Assembly (NCBI GenBank): GCA_029706075.1
Contig: JAINUG010000070.1
Span: 62,001 to 126,000, forward strand
Direction of reading: 5' to 3'
DNA length: 64,000 nucleotides
Source: Aldrovandia affinis
Lineage: Eukaryota > Chordata > Actinopteri > Notacanthiformes > Halosauridae
Below the pieces are notes generated by a model. The model had not been told where the DNA came from. It made no database searches and saw nothing but the letters and a program-made list of their open reading frames with translations. Shown here piece after piece: positions 41,605 to 53,600 of this stretch. The number at the start of each line of letters is the position of its first letter. Within the stretch, counting starts at the first letter, position 1. The position numbers were made by a program, and so were the translations under genes.

Positions 41605-44600
41605 GTTGATTTGGCCACACCTAATGTTTTTGCTATCTCGTTTAGATTTTTCAGCCTAATGATGGCTTGCTTCACTGGCAGTGACAGCTCTTTGGACTTC
41701 ATATTGAGAGTTAACAGCAACAGATTCCAAATGCAAATGCCACACTTGAAATCAACTCTAATCAACTCCAGACCTTTTATCCGCTTGCTTGTAAATTAAA
41801 TAATGAGGGAAAAACACACACCTGGCCATGGAACAGCTGAGCAGCCAATTGTCCAATTACTTTTGGTCCCTTAAAAAGGGGGGGACCACATATAAAAAGT
41901 GCTGTAATTCCTACATCGTTCACCTGATTTGGATGTAAATAGCCTCAAATTAAATCTGGAAGTCTGCACTTCGAATTTTCAACTCCAATGTGCTGTGGTA
42001 GACAGCTAAAATAACAGTAACTTTGTCAATGTCCAAATATTTATGGACTTGACTGTATGTTTTGGGTACATCTTATAAATGCCTAATAACTGAGTAGACA
42101 AACTAGGCGCATTAATGATTATTGTCCCCCAACAGAGAACCGCGCCACCATAGTGGCTTTATTTTTACTTGTAAGAAGCTATTTAAGCTCATAGTGCACT
42201 TGTAGCTTTGTAGTTCTCCATTCCATGTCCCCAAAAGAGCACATTTCTGTGTAGTTTATGGCCACACTATATAGTTAGCGTGTGCAAGAGGATGTTTTCA
42301 GGTTTCCAAAGAGCCCTAGTTTATAGACCATTCTCACATGGACATAAAGCTTTGCTAAAACAAGCCGAACCGATTGGTTCAATGAGGTGTTGCTATACCA
42401 AGAGAAAATTTGTATAGGCATATTCATGGTACAATGGTTCTTCTTCAGCTTATCATTGTTTGACTTTATATATTTAATGTATAACTTAACCACTAACTAT
42501 CAAACAGATATTTGCAGTTTGATTTACACTAACACCCCATAAAAGTGGAGACCAACCATTCAGATACATGTTGTGTTGTGATGATAATAAAAGGCCCTCC
42601 CTCTTACATATTTTAAAAACAGACCATGAACCTGCTGACCTCTCTCCTGGCCTCTCTTCCTGTATCTGGTGAAATCCAAACTTTGCCTGATTAGACGACA
42701 AGGTTTCTCCAAGAACTTGGATAGCCAATCAGCTACTCTGTCACCACAGTCCACTGTTTGCACCCTTGAAAGAGAGAGAAAAAACACTGATGAAATTTTA
42801 CACTGTTTAAATGAATGAATCAATATTCACTATGTAAATTCCATTATAAATGTCAAGCTACTAATGCGAGAGAAATGTAGGTGATCAAAATGACATGTTA
42901 GTGTTTATAAAAGCTGGCAAATTAAGACTTCCAGTAAGTTTAAAGTTGAGATTGCCACATAATCTGCTAACATACACCTCCAACCTGTTTTTCTGTTTTC
43001 TGGATACTTACTCAATTTTGGATGCCTGAACCATAATGATATGGATTAGTCAGAGAAGAAAATGAAGCTAGCCCCCTTTCTTCATCTTCTGCTTAAAAAT
43101 CAGCAGTGAAAAGTGCTAGCTAACTAAAGTATTATGGCCTTGATAACTACTACTGCAATCATCTTATTCATTGTGGGCAACGGTGAAATCAGTTATTGCA
43201 GATGCCTGAACATCCAAAAACATGTTCATTAATAGCCTTTAACCCTTTAACTATCCCCCCCCTATGTTTGACATTCCTATTTATACATACATACCCAAAT
43301 ATAACAGTTCATACCTCAAGAATTGTGATGGTCACATGCCTAAATTTGCTATCGTTTGAAACAAAACACATTGTAGGGTGTGCTCAAATAGCGACACAAC
43401 ACAGCCTAAAGGACCGACGATTAAATATACAACACAATGGGCGTTAGTATAGTTTTCTTGTGTAAAATTTCATGTTTGAAAAGCAATAAAGGAGTCACAT
43501 TTCATGATAGACCTATAGATTTTTGTGCATGCCTTGTACAATATGCCAACTAAGAAAAAAAGTATTTACCTTCGTGTACCTACATTACATTACATTACAT
43601 TTACATGTAACAATGGCATGTTCAGGGGTGCAGTCAACTCACCTGTCCCCACACACCTTGCTCTGACACACAGTCTTAGAAAGATATGGGTCATTGTTGC
43701 CCTCCAGAGGAACAAAGATAGGGTTCATTCCTAAAAAAAAGAAAGAACAGTGTTCTGTAGGGCAAACAAAATACTTATGATGGAATTTGAATAAAGCATA
43801 CATCAATAAACACTCCAATAGAGTTTTGGGCTGATGGCTATTAGGGATATTAGGGCTCCCCTAATAGGTAACCCCTGTTAAGCCAAGCGGTCTCTAAATA
43901 GTTGTGGTAATGTATAGGTGTCAAAATATTTATTCTATACTGTGTGACACCCCACACCATGCAACACTACTGCTGCGGATATGAAACTCCTTTATGAATT
44001 AATTTAGGAGATGGGGGGGCAAGTTGTGAACCATTTTCAAAATGAGACATACATAGCTCTAGCTTACTACCTAGCCACTTGGTTAGCTGGCTACCTTGTC
44101 CATTTGCAGGGTAGGGGCACAATAATACATCTTGGCATGTTAGTCTGGCTAGGTAACATAAGATAGCTAACTAGTCTCAGCTGGTATGACAGCTGAAGTT
44201 GGTATGACTAGAAGTAGTTTGTCTGTTCGTTAGTTAGCCGTCTAGCAGTATCTAAATATAGCAAGTTAAGTGGGGTCATGCCACATGTTCGCTATCACAA
44301 TCTAAATTGCTTTATAATCGTATTTATATATCATTCACAATACACAATAATGTTTTAGCTAGCTAGTCATGATAACCTACACATTATGTTCAACTCATGT
44401 CAGATTACGGAGATAGACAATGTTACAACATAAAATCATGACATGCAATCATTGTTTCAGTTAAGCAATTTTACCAGCAATCATAACATTGAAGATGTAA
44501 TGTTGTCTATGAATTAATCTCTAATGAAAGGAAGTATCAGATTTACCAGATGTTTCGGGGACAGAGACCGGACCGAAAATGGATGGGTACAAGATTAACA

Positions 44601-47600
44601 AAATGCTAAAACATTGCAGCTGTCTTTTTAATAGCATATAGATTTGTATGAAAATGTGATGAGTAGTTTAAATAGTCTCGGTCCTTTGCCAAAATAAAAT
44701 GTCCTCCCTTGTGGAAGCGGTGATTTTCATACTTTGAATGTAAACGCTGTGCGACCATTATTTTGCGCAGTGTAAATTTAACCCATAATGTGAATAGAGG
44801 TGGTTCGGCACAATTATGTGTGGAGGGGAAGGACAACATAAGTGTAAGTAAGGCTCTGAAGTTCATGTGTTTAAATTGAACTGGAGGCTGTCATGCTGAA
44901 TGGGGGTTATGACATTGTTGGGATTACTGAAACATGGCTTGGGGCAGCGGATGGGGATGAATATAATGTGGAGGGGTACAAATTGTTTAGGAAGGATAGA
45001 ACTAATAAAAGAGGAGGGGGAGTGGCCCTTTATGTGAAAGACAATCTTAATGTGTAGGAAATTCCAAGTATTAACTCATTCATTCCTTGAGGACATCTGG
45101 ATTAGATTACGGGGAGATCATGAGAAGGGCCTTAATATAGGAGTATGCTATAGATCTCCAGCTTCAGACAGTAACATAAATACTATGCTCCTTGGTAACA
45201 TAAAACAAGCCTGTGCTGAAGGAGAGACGTTAATAATGGGCGACTTCAATTGCCCCTCTATTAATTGGGAAGTATTAATCAGGTCAGGGTAAATGTGAAG
45301 AAGAGTTTTTGGACATGGTCAATGACTGCTTTTTGGACAGTCTGTTACTCAGCCTACAAGAGGGAAATCAATACTGGATCTGGTTTTGTGTAATAATCCT
45401 TACAAAATATGCAGCACAGAGGTGGTAGAACCACTAAGTGATCACAGTGCAGTTACTTTTGATATTTTTTGGCAAGTTAAGACAGCCTCCTCCAACTACA
45501 GAATGTTTTACTTCAGACGAGCTGACTTTAATAAAATGAGAGAGAATTTAATTAATATAGATTGGGTAAAACTTCTAGATTGCAGAACTGTGAATGAAAA
45601 ATTGACTACATTTAAAAAGGTTATTGTAGATGAGTGTAAATTCATCAAAAAGGAAGGAAAAATAGGATGAAAGGAAGGAAGTCTCCGCAGTGGATGACTA
45701 AATCTTTACGGGAGGTTTTGAGGCAAAAGAAGCAACTGTTCATAGTATATAAAAAGGATAACTCAAAGAGAAACAAGTTCGATTATTGTAATATGCAGGC
45801 TTATGTCAGTTTAACTTTCAGCTAAACTGTTCTTGACTACGGTTAACACTTTGTTGTACGTCGCTCTGGATAAGAGCGTCTGCCAAATGCCTGTAATGTA
45901 ATGTAATGTAATTACATCGCATGTAAAATACTGGAATGTATTATTAGGGAGAAGTTTGGATCGTTCTTGAAAAATAACAACATGGTTTTCTCAAAGGGAG
46001 GTCATGCCTAACAAACCTCCTGGACTTTTTTGAAGAGGCTACAAAGTGTGTTAACCTGAACCAGGCTTATCATATATATATGATATTATATATTTGGACT
46101 TTAAAAAAGCATTTGACAAGGTACCACATGAGAGGTTCATTGTTAAAATGATTTCAATAGGAATTGCAGGAGTTGTTTCAGAGTGGGTTCATAATTGGCT
46201 GCAAGGGCGAATACAAAGAGTAACAGTAGGTGGGGCCAGGTGCTGTGGGCAGTGGAGTCCCGCAGGGATCGGTGCTGGGACCTCTGCTCTTCCTTATTTA
46301 CATAAATGATCTTCATAGGGACGTTAGTAGGAAAATAGTTAAATTTGCAGATGATACTAAACTTGGGGGTTTGGCAAACAGTTTGGAATCGACTAAAGTA
46401 ATCCAAGACAATTTAAACAAAATCCAAGAATGGGCAGAAATGTGGCAGATGACATTCAATATTTCAAAATGTAAAGTTATGCATGTGGGAAATAAAAACA
46501 TAAGACAGGAGGATTTTATGGGAGGAGAAAAATTAGTATGTGATCAATCAGAAAAAGACTACAAAAGAATTGTAGTTGATCAAAGCCTATCTGCATCAAA
46601 GCAGTGTGCTACAGCAATGAAAAAAGCCAACAGGATCCTGGGATACATAGCAAAAAGTATTGAGTATAAATCGAAGGAGGTTATATTAATATTATATAAT
46701 GCCTTTGTGCAGTTCTGGGTACCGCACTATAAGAAACATATAGAAGATCTTCTATATTCGAAGTTCAAAGAAGGGCAACTAAATTGATACCGGGTATGAA
46801 AGGTAAAAGTTATGAGGATAGACTTAAGGCACTGAATCTATTTAAGCTTAGCAAACAGAGACTTAGTGGGGACTTGATTGAGGTTTTTTAATTCCTAAAA
46901 GGGATTACAAAGTGAACTACCAAATATTTTTTTAGATAAGTGGGGTCAGCAGAACAAGAAGCCACAGGTGGAAGTTAGCTAAAGGCAAATTCCGCACAGA
47001 TATTAGGAAGTTTGTCTTTACACAGAGAGTTGTCGATGCCTGGAACAGCTTGCCAGGTCGGGTAGTAGAGGCAGAAACACTTGGGCTATCCAAGTCTAGG
47101 CTAGATACAGTAGTAGATACTCTTTAGATTAGGACATGATGAACCTACATGGGCTGAACGGCCAGTTCTCATCATTATGTATTTTTTGTTATCACGGAGC
47201 AATTAAAAGGATTTAAAAGATGCAGGACCATATATAGCTGGTCTCCATCTGCACCTGGTAGTTGGACCTTCCTGATGTTAAATATAGCTACGCTATGCTG
47301 GCTAGCTGACCTCGCATAGAAATGACAGTGTTTAAGCTATAGATCAATTTGTGAATAAGCACAGATTACAGCGGGTAGTCAGTGGACGGCCTGTTCCCTG
47401 TTTCGGAAACAACTACAACGGACTGTGAGAAGACCTTGATGTGGGTCTGGACTTGCACCCTGGCTGCCCGGTGAGACTTTGTAACTTACGCTTGGGCATT
47501 TGTTAAAACATTAGATGTTATTCGAGAATTTTTTTTAAAAGTTTTTGTTTCAATAAACAATAGTTGATTCCTTTTTTATACGACTGCATGCTTTATGTTT

Positions 47601-50600
47601 TTCTAAGAACCCTAAGCATAATAGGATGTTAATTGCTTAATTAACTCAGGAACCACACCTATGTGGAAGTGTATCTGACCTGATGCATGCACACTCAGCT
47701 CTTTTGTGGCTAAATGGATCTGTGGACAGATCAGACACAAGCGCGGTTCCTGTTTCTGGCTCAGACACACTCCATTTATGTTCACCACCATCCACACCCT
47801 GTCATAAAGCAGGCCGTGGGGTCCCAACGGCCATTCGCTTACCTACAAAAGAAAAAAGAAAACAAACAAAAATATTGGGAACATGGTAAAGAGTGCAGGT
47901 CACAACATTTGCACGTTTGCCACTGCTAAATGATTGCTAAAAGCAGATTATATTTGATTATACATACCAGTATTTTTTTTTACCATCATGCTAATATTTC
48001 CATAAATGTTTGTATGTCTTTCTTAAATAAATACAGTATAATCCTGAATATCTGACCCCTTTGGGACTGGACATACTGTATATCTGATGACAATATTGAA
48101 ACGTTTGAAAAGTTGGATAATTGCATACAATTAACGATAAGTATGGCAGCCAAAGCAGTTTAAAGTAGCAAATTGATAATACATTAAATACAGTAAAATA
48201 TTTTAAAACATTTTGAAAAGTAGGGTTATCAAACAAACAAGAATGATTAAAAATCTTTTTAGGCTTTTGCCAACCATTATCTCTCATTTAAAACATTTAA
48301 TTCAGTTTCTGATTGCACTTTAACGGTTCTCATTTAGTCGGTGAGGAGACATTCATGGACTACAGCTAGCTACATTCACATAGGTTTCAACTTGTGCAAA
48401 TAGATTAAGAGTTATCTTACTGCTCTCAGCTTAAATAAGGCTCAGTGTTGAGACCGTTATTGTTTTCATTATATTTGCCACAACCTGATGTTATTTGTAA
48501 ACATGGTTTGAATTTTCATGGCTATGCAGATTACAAACAGCTGTATGTATGAATGAAACCAGGTGAAGTACTTCAACTCTCTCAGTTAGAGGCTTGTAGC
48601 CTCGATATAAAGAATTGGATGTCAGCAAATGTTCTGATTTTGAATTCAGATTAAAAAAGAGCCCCAAAAACCTTAGGAATAAGTTGGATACGTTGGATAA
48701 GCTAAATGCAGATGATTTCTTCGTTGCCTCAAATCTGACGGTCAAGGAACTTAGTGTTACTATTGATCAGGATCTCACATTTGATGCTCATATCAAAAAC
48801 CATTCCAGAGTGGCTTTTTTTCACTAAAGGAATATTGCTAAGATTTGTCAGGATAGAGGATGGAAAAAACTTTATGCATGCTCTAATACCTCTTAGGTCT
48901 TCAACTTTAACTCCAGGTCTAAGAAGTATAAGCACATCACTCTTGTGTTGGCATTGCTACATTGGTTTTCTGTTAAGTACCAACTTGATTATAAAGTACT
49001 GCTATTAACCTTTAAAGCAGTGGATAGATTTGCACCCTTATACATTTCATTTTATGTTTGATTTTGACCCTTATATACCGTATTTTTCGGACTATAAGGC
49101 GCACTTAAAATCCTTTAATTTTCTCAAAAATCGACAGTGCGCCTTATAATCCGGTGCGCCTTATGTACCGTATTGACCCGAATATAAGACGGGTTTTTTT
49201 TCCTAGAAAAAAGTCTGAAAAAGTCGCATCGTTTTATATTCGCGCCCCAATTTTTTTTAGCGTAAATATTCATTCACAACAACAGAGGGCGCCAAAGGAC
49301 TGTTCCCCAAGCCAGCCACTGTGTTTCTCCGTCCACATGTGACCGAAACTGTTGTTTTATTGCACTGTTTTATTGCACAAGTTAGGCCAATGTGCCCCAC
49401 TGTTTCATTGCTGTAACGATTCGACCGGCAATCAGAAATTTACGATAAAGTTGATTCTTGTTTTTGTTTAATATTATAGTTCCTCTGTTTAGTTAAATCC
49501 GTGTTTTGGATTACGTTTTGGATTTGCTGCTTAGCTAGCTTTGTTTGTTCCAGTTCGTTTATCATTTTGGTTTGTTTGGTTAGTTATTTGCGTGTCGCCA
49601 CAGACATTGTTTTGCTTACGTTTGTGGAAAATAAATACCATAAACGTATTTCCGTATTTTGGGTCTCTTTCGCGCCTGCATTTGGTTCCACCCTACTACA
49701 CTCCTGACAATTGCACTACTGTTTTATTGCAATCTAGACAATTGTTGAATATTGAAAACATGATTTTACCAAAAGATGTTACAAACAGCCTACATTGTTT
49801 TATTCAAAGTGAAGACAAATAAAATGATTTTCTTTATACAAACAAGATTTGGTCTTCAAAAAAGTATTTTTCCAAAAATGAGTCTTGAAAAAGGGGGGTC
49901 GTCTTATAATTGGGGTCGTCTTATATTCGGGTCAATACGGTATTAATTCTGGTTGTGCTTACTGACCTCGAACCGATTTTATGTGGTACACGGCGCTCAA
50001 AAATCTGTTAAAACGCTTAATGCGCCTTATAATCCGGTGCGCCTTATGTATGAAAATAGACCCGTTCATTGATATTGCGCCTTATAATCCGGTGCGCTTT
50101 ATAGTGCGAAAAATACGGTATTATATATTTGGCAGACACGATTGTTCTTTATAAGCTGATACAATTGCTCCCTTCACAATATGCCAGCCATCTAGTACTT
50201 CCTAGAATTTTGAAAAGTGTTTATGGTGTAGGAAACTACTCACTGCCAAAATATTGACATACTTTTTCAGTTTTTGGTAACCTAAACTTTTTTTAAAACC
50301 TCTTGCAGTTTACCGCTTACCTTTGTACCATTTCAGGTTATTCACTGGACTTGAACTGCTTAAATTTAAGTAAAACTGGAAAATGGCGGTGTTCTAAAAC
50401 TTTTGACGGGTAGAAAACAATAACGGTGGTACAGCCTTTTCTTACAGAGCTCTGTGGAACAATTTACAAAACCATGCTAGGGATTTGGACACAGTTTACA
50501 TTTTTTAAACCTAGAATAAAAACCTACCTTTTCAGCTTGGCCAACTGCCAAATATGGTCTAGGCGTAGAGATGGAGAAGATTGTGCCTGAGAAACCTTCT

Positions 50601-53600
50601 ATACTGGCATCTCTAAAATGTGTCACCACCAGTTAGGCTGGTTATCCTTGATTGGGTGTGGATGGTTTGAAACTCCCTCATGGCTGTCTGTGTTCTCTGT
50701 CCCTTTCCTAGTAGATATACTGCCATAGCTTACATCTGTCAGCATTGAATTTTTGTATATTTCATATGCTTGTGTGTCTTCACACACTGCTCCTGGAAAC
50801 AGCACTGCTTATTTTCTGATTCCATGTTCTCTTCTCTGCCTCTGTCTTGGACTCAAGGGTACCCACCCTGAGCTCTGTATGCTGCTACAAGTGTGAGTCA
50901 ACACTGTAACTCCCTGTTACGTCCCTTTACTTTGTGTTGCCATTACTTTGTGTTTCCTTTTGGATTTGCCTGCTGCTGTGTTTCCTTGATTTCTCCCCGT
51001 TAGGTGGAGATGATGTCACTGCCCTGCTGGGACCTGCGTGAGGACGCACATGGTTTCCAGGGGAACCTTCCAAGCAACGTGACGAGAGAACATGCGGCTG
51101 GACATCGCTTGGCTACATCACGGAGGAGACTTTTTTTTTAAACGCGGGACTAGGCTATATATAGTGGTTACCACCGGAATGCCATCAGTTCCCTTTACGA
51201 CATTGTTAATTACAGCTTGGTGATTGCGTTACTCTGATTATCCGCCTAGTTGCTAATTACTAAATATTGCTATTCGTAATACCATTTTGGGAACTCCGAG
51301 GAGAAGACCTCCCCTATCATCTTCGAGGGTCTGGAACCGCTAGCTAGCTATCCGGTGAGACCTTGCAACCTGTTTTTGTCTTTTAAAGGACTTCCATGTT
51401 ATAAATAGAGAGAACAATCATCAAATGTGTTCATATTAATAAATATATGTCTAACTTTTCTATACCACTGTTTCACTGGTACTCCTTACGGGTTGTGGTT
51501 ATTGATTAAGTGGCTTAGTGTTACGTCCGATATTGTACGCCTGGTTATTACAACGCAGGTTGATTTCTATCCGTAACACTCCCATCAACACTGATCCATT
51601 AACCTGCCAGCGCCTGGTTCCAGACCAGTCCTCTCACACCTGTTAAATGACCTCCCCCCCCTACCAAATTCAGAGGCGCAAAGACAATCAACTCAGCCTC
51701 CCCATTGGGCTGACCCTAATACGGTCTTAATACACCTTTGAACATACAGTGGGCCGACCAGAAGACGCTCTCCCACTTTAGTCTGGTTCCTCTATACTCT
51801 CAACTAAAGGAGTTTTTCCTTGCTTTTGTCACCTTGGGCTTGCTTTTGGGGAGTTTAGGCCTGGATTCTCTTTTGTTAAGCGTTCTGTGGACAATGGACT
51901 TGTAAGAAGGGCTATACAAATAAATTTGATTTGATTTGATCTCGGAGCACAACAATAAATATTTTTAATGACATACCTATTTCTTTTAATTATTTGTACA
52001 CTACCAGTCAAATGTTTTACAACACCCCCATTTTCCAGTTTTTACTTAAATTTAAGCAGTTCAAGTCCAGTGAAAATGGTACAAAGGTAAGCGGTAAACT
52101 ACCAGAGGTAAAAAAGTTTAGGTTACCAAAAACTGAAAAATAATGTAAATATTTGGCAGTGAGTAGTTTCCTATACCATCAAAAGGCACTTGGAAACTGG
52201 AGGAAACTCACAGGAAGAGGTCTGGCAGACCAAAGCCACAACAAAATCAGAAGACAAGTTTCTGAGAGTCAACAGCTTGCGTGATCACAGGACGAAGTAA
52301 GGAAGTCTCAGTTTCAACTGTGATGAGAAGACTTTGAGCTGCAGGTTTCACAGGTAGAGTGGCAGTAAGAAAGCCATTGCTAAGATGGCAAAATAAGAAA
52401 AAGAGGCTTGTCTGGGCCATGAAGCACCGCCAGTGGACTACTGAAGACTAAAAGAAGGTCTATGGACCAATTAATCAAAATTTGAAATCTTTGGTTCATC
52501 ATGCAGGGTTTTTGTATGCCGTCGAGTAGGCAAAAGAATGGTCCCTCAGTGTGTGACACCAACTGTCAAACATGGAGGAGGAAGCGTGATGGTCTGGGGC
52601 TCTTTTGCTGGATCCAGAGTCGGCAACTTGCACAGAGTGACTGTTAACCAACTTTAGCCCATTACTTGTTCCCTGAAAAGGGCCTTTTTTTATAACTCTG
52701 AATTTTTTTCTTCAATTTTTGGTAACCTAAACATTTTTTTTAAACCTCTGGCAGTTTAGCACTTACCTTTGTACCATTTCAGGTCATTCACTGGACTTGA
52801 ACTGCTTAAATTTCAGTAAAAACTGGAAAATGGGGGTGTTCTAAAACTTTTGACCGGTAGTGTATATGTAAGTTAATTGCTATTCTTGTACTACAAGAAC
52901 ATTTTCTGTTGAGTTTTTAGTAAAGATGTACACAAACCTCCAGGGCTGCACAGGACTTTATGGGATACAGGAAGATGTTGGTCAGAGTTCCAGGGACTCC
53001 CATGCCTCTTGCTGCCACAGTAACAGCTTCTCCTCCAGATGAGGTAATCTTTGGAGCCGGCCAATTCCATTCCTCCCTCTTCCTGTCACTGTCAGACTGG
53101 CCCCCTGGTAATAGCAGCAGGGGGTGCTGGGTGTATGGAGGGGCTGCTGGTCTTAGTCTCTTCAGGCTTTCCTCCGCTACCTTTACTGGCCCCTGGACAA
53201 AGCACTTCACTATGAACTTGAGAAAGCTCTGACAGTCGCTGAAGGTGGACATGTAGCCAAAGGATATTCGCACCGATCCTGTTGGACGCCCATCAATCAG
53301 GTCCATGTCGTCTCCACACGTGTGACCTGCCTGGAGAAAGAAATAACTAATTCACTATTTTTGCTAAATAATAAATTGATTACGAACATGAATATTTGAG
53401 CACTGTCCAAAAATCTCCCTGTTATTGCAGTGGGTACACAAAATTACCATTTTGGCAGTTTCTGTATACGTGTCTCCAGCAATCATTGTGACGTAAGCAT
53501 GACGTTGCATGATCTAAATAAACATTTAACATTAATATTAATTAAATTCATAAATGAGGAGGCTGGCGAATAGTGTAGCAGTGTAACGCACTCGTACTTT

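Larger units (their letters stand above)
40228..42058 (-). mobile_element. Tc1-like transposon with nested SINE and microsatellite
   Basis: The left end has ATTTGGACAGTGACACAATT; the right end, inverted, has CAAGTCCATAAATATTTGGA. Both ends match a fish Tc1 family, the left one clipped. Transposase on the minus strand is in two broken pieces (41765-41540 and 41358-40801). A SINE is inserted at 40423-40775, and (AAT)n at 41571-41605 has expanded inside the coding region. Confidence 0.8.
42060..44861. other. mocos intron sequence around two exons, nothing else recognised
   Basis: Apart from the exons at 42640-42764 and 43643-43730, only a short (CATTA)n tract at about 43584-43608 is notable. 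Confidence 0.45.
49078..50118. mobile_element. Outer MITE (CCGTATTTTTCGGACTATAA ends)
   Basis: Inverted ends CCGTATTTTTCGGACTATAA at the left and, inverted, CCGTATTTTTCGCACTATAA at the right, flanked by TA. Inner GGCGCAC/GCGCCTTATAATCCGG repeats lie at both sides. No coding content of its own. Confidence 0.8.
48430..51945 (+). mobile_element. Rex/L2-like LINE 3' portion, split by three insertions
   Basis: RT and C-terminal text in pieces: [49 protein letters not shown]; later [20 protein letters not shown]. It ends in ACAAATAAATTTGATTTGAT, a typical fish LINE tail. It is interrupted by nested MITEs (49076-50120), a Tc1 end (50222-50412) and a solo LTR (50915-51578). Full of stops. Confidence 0.7.
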
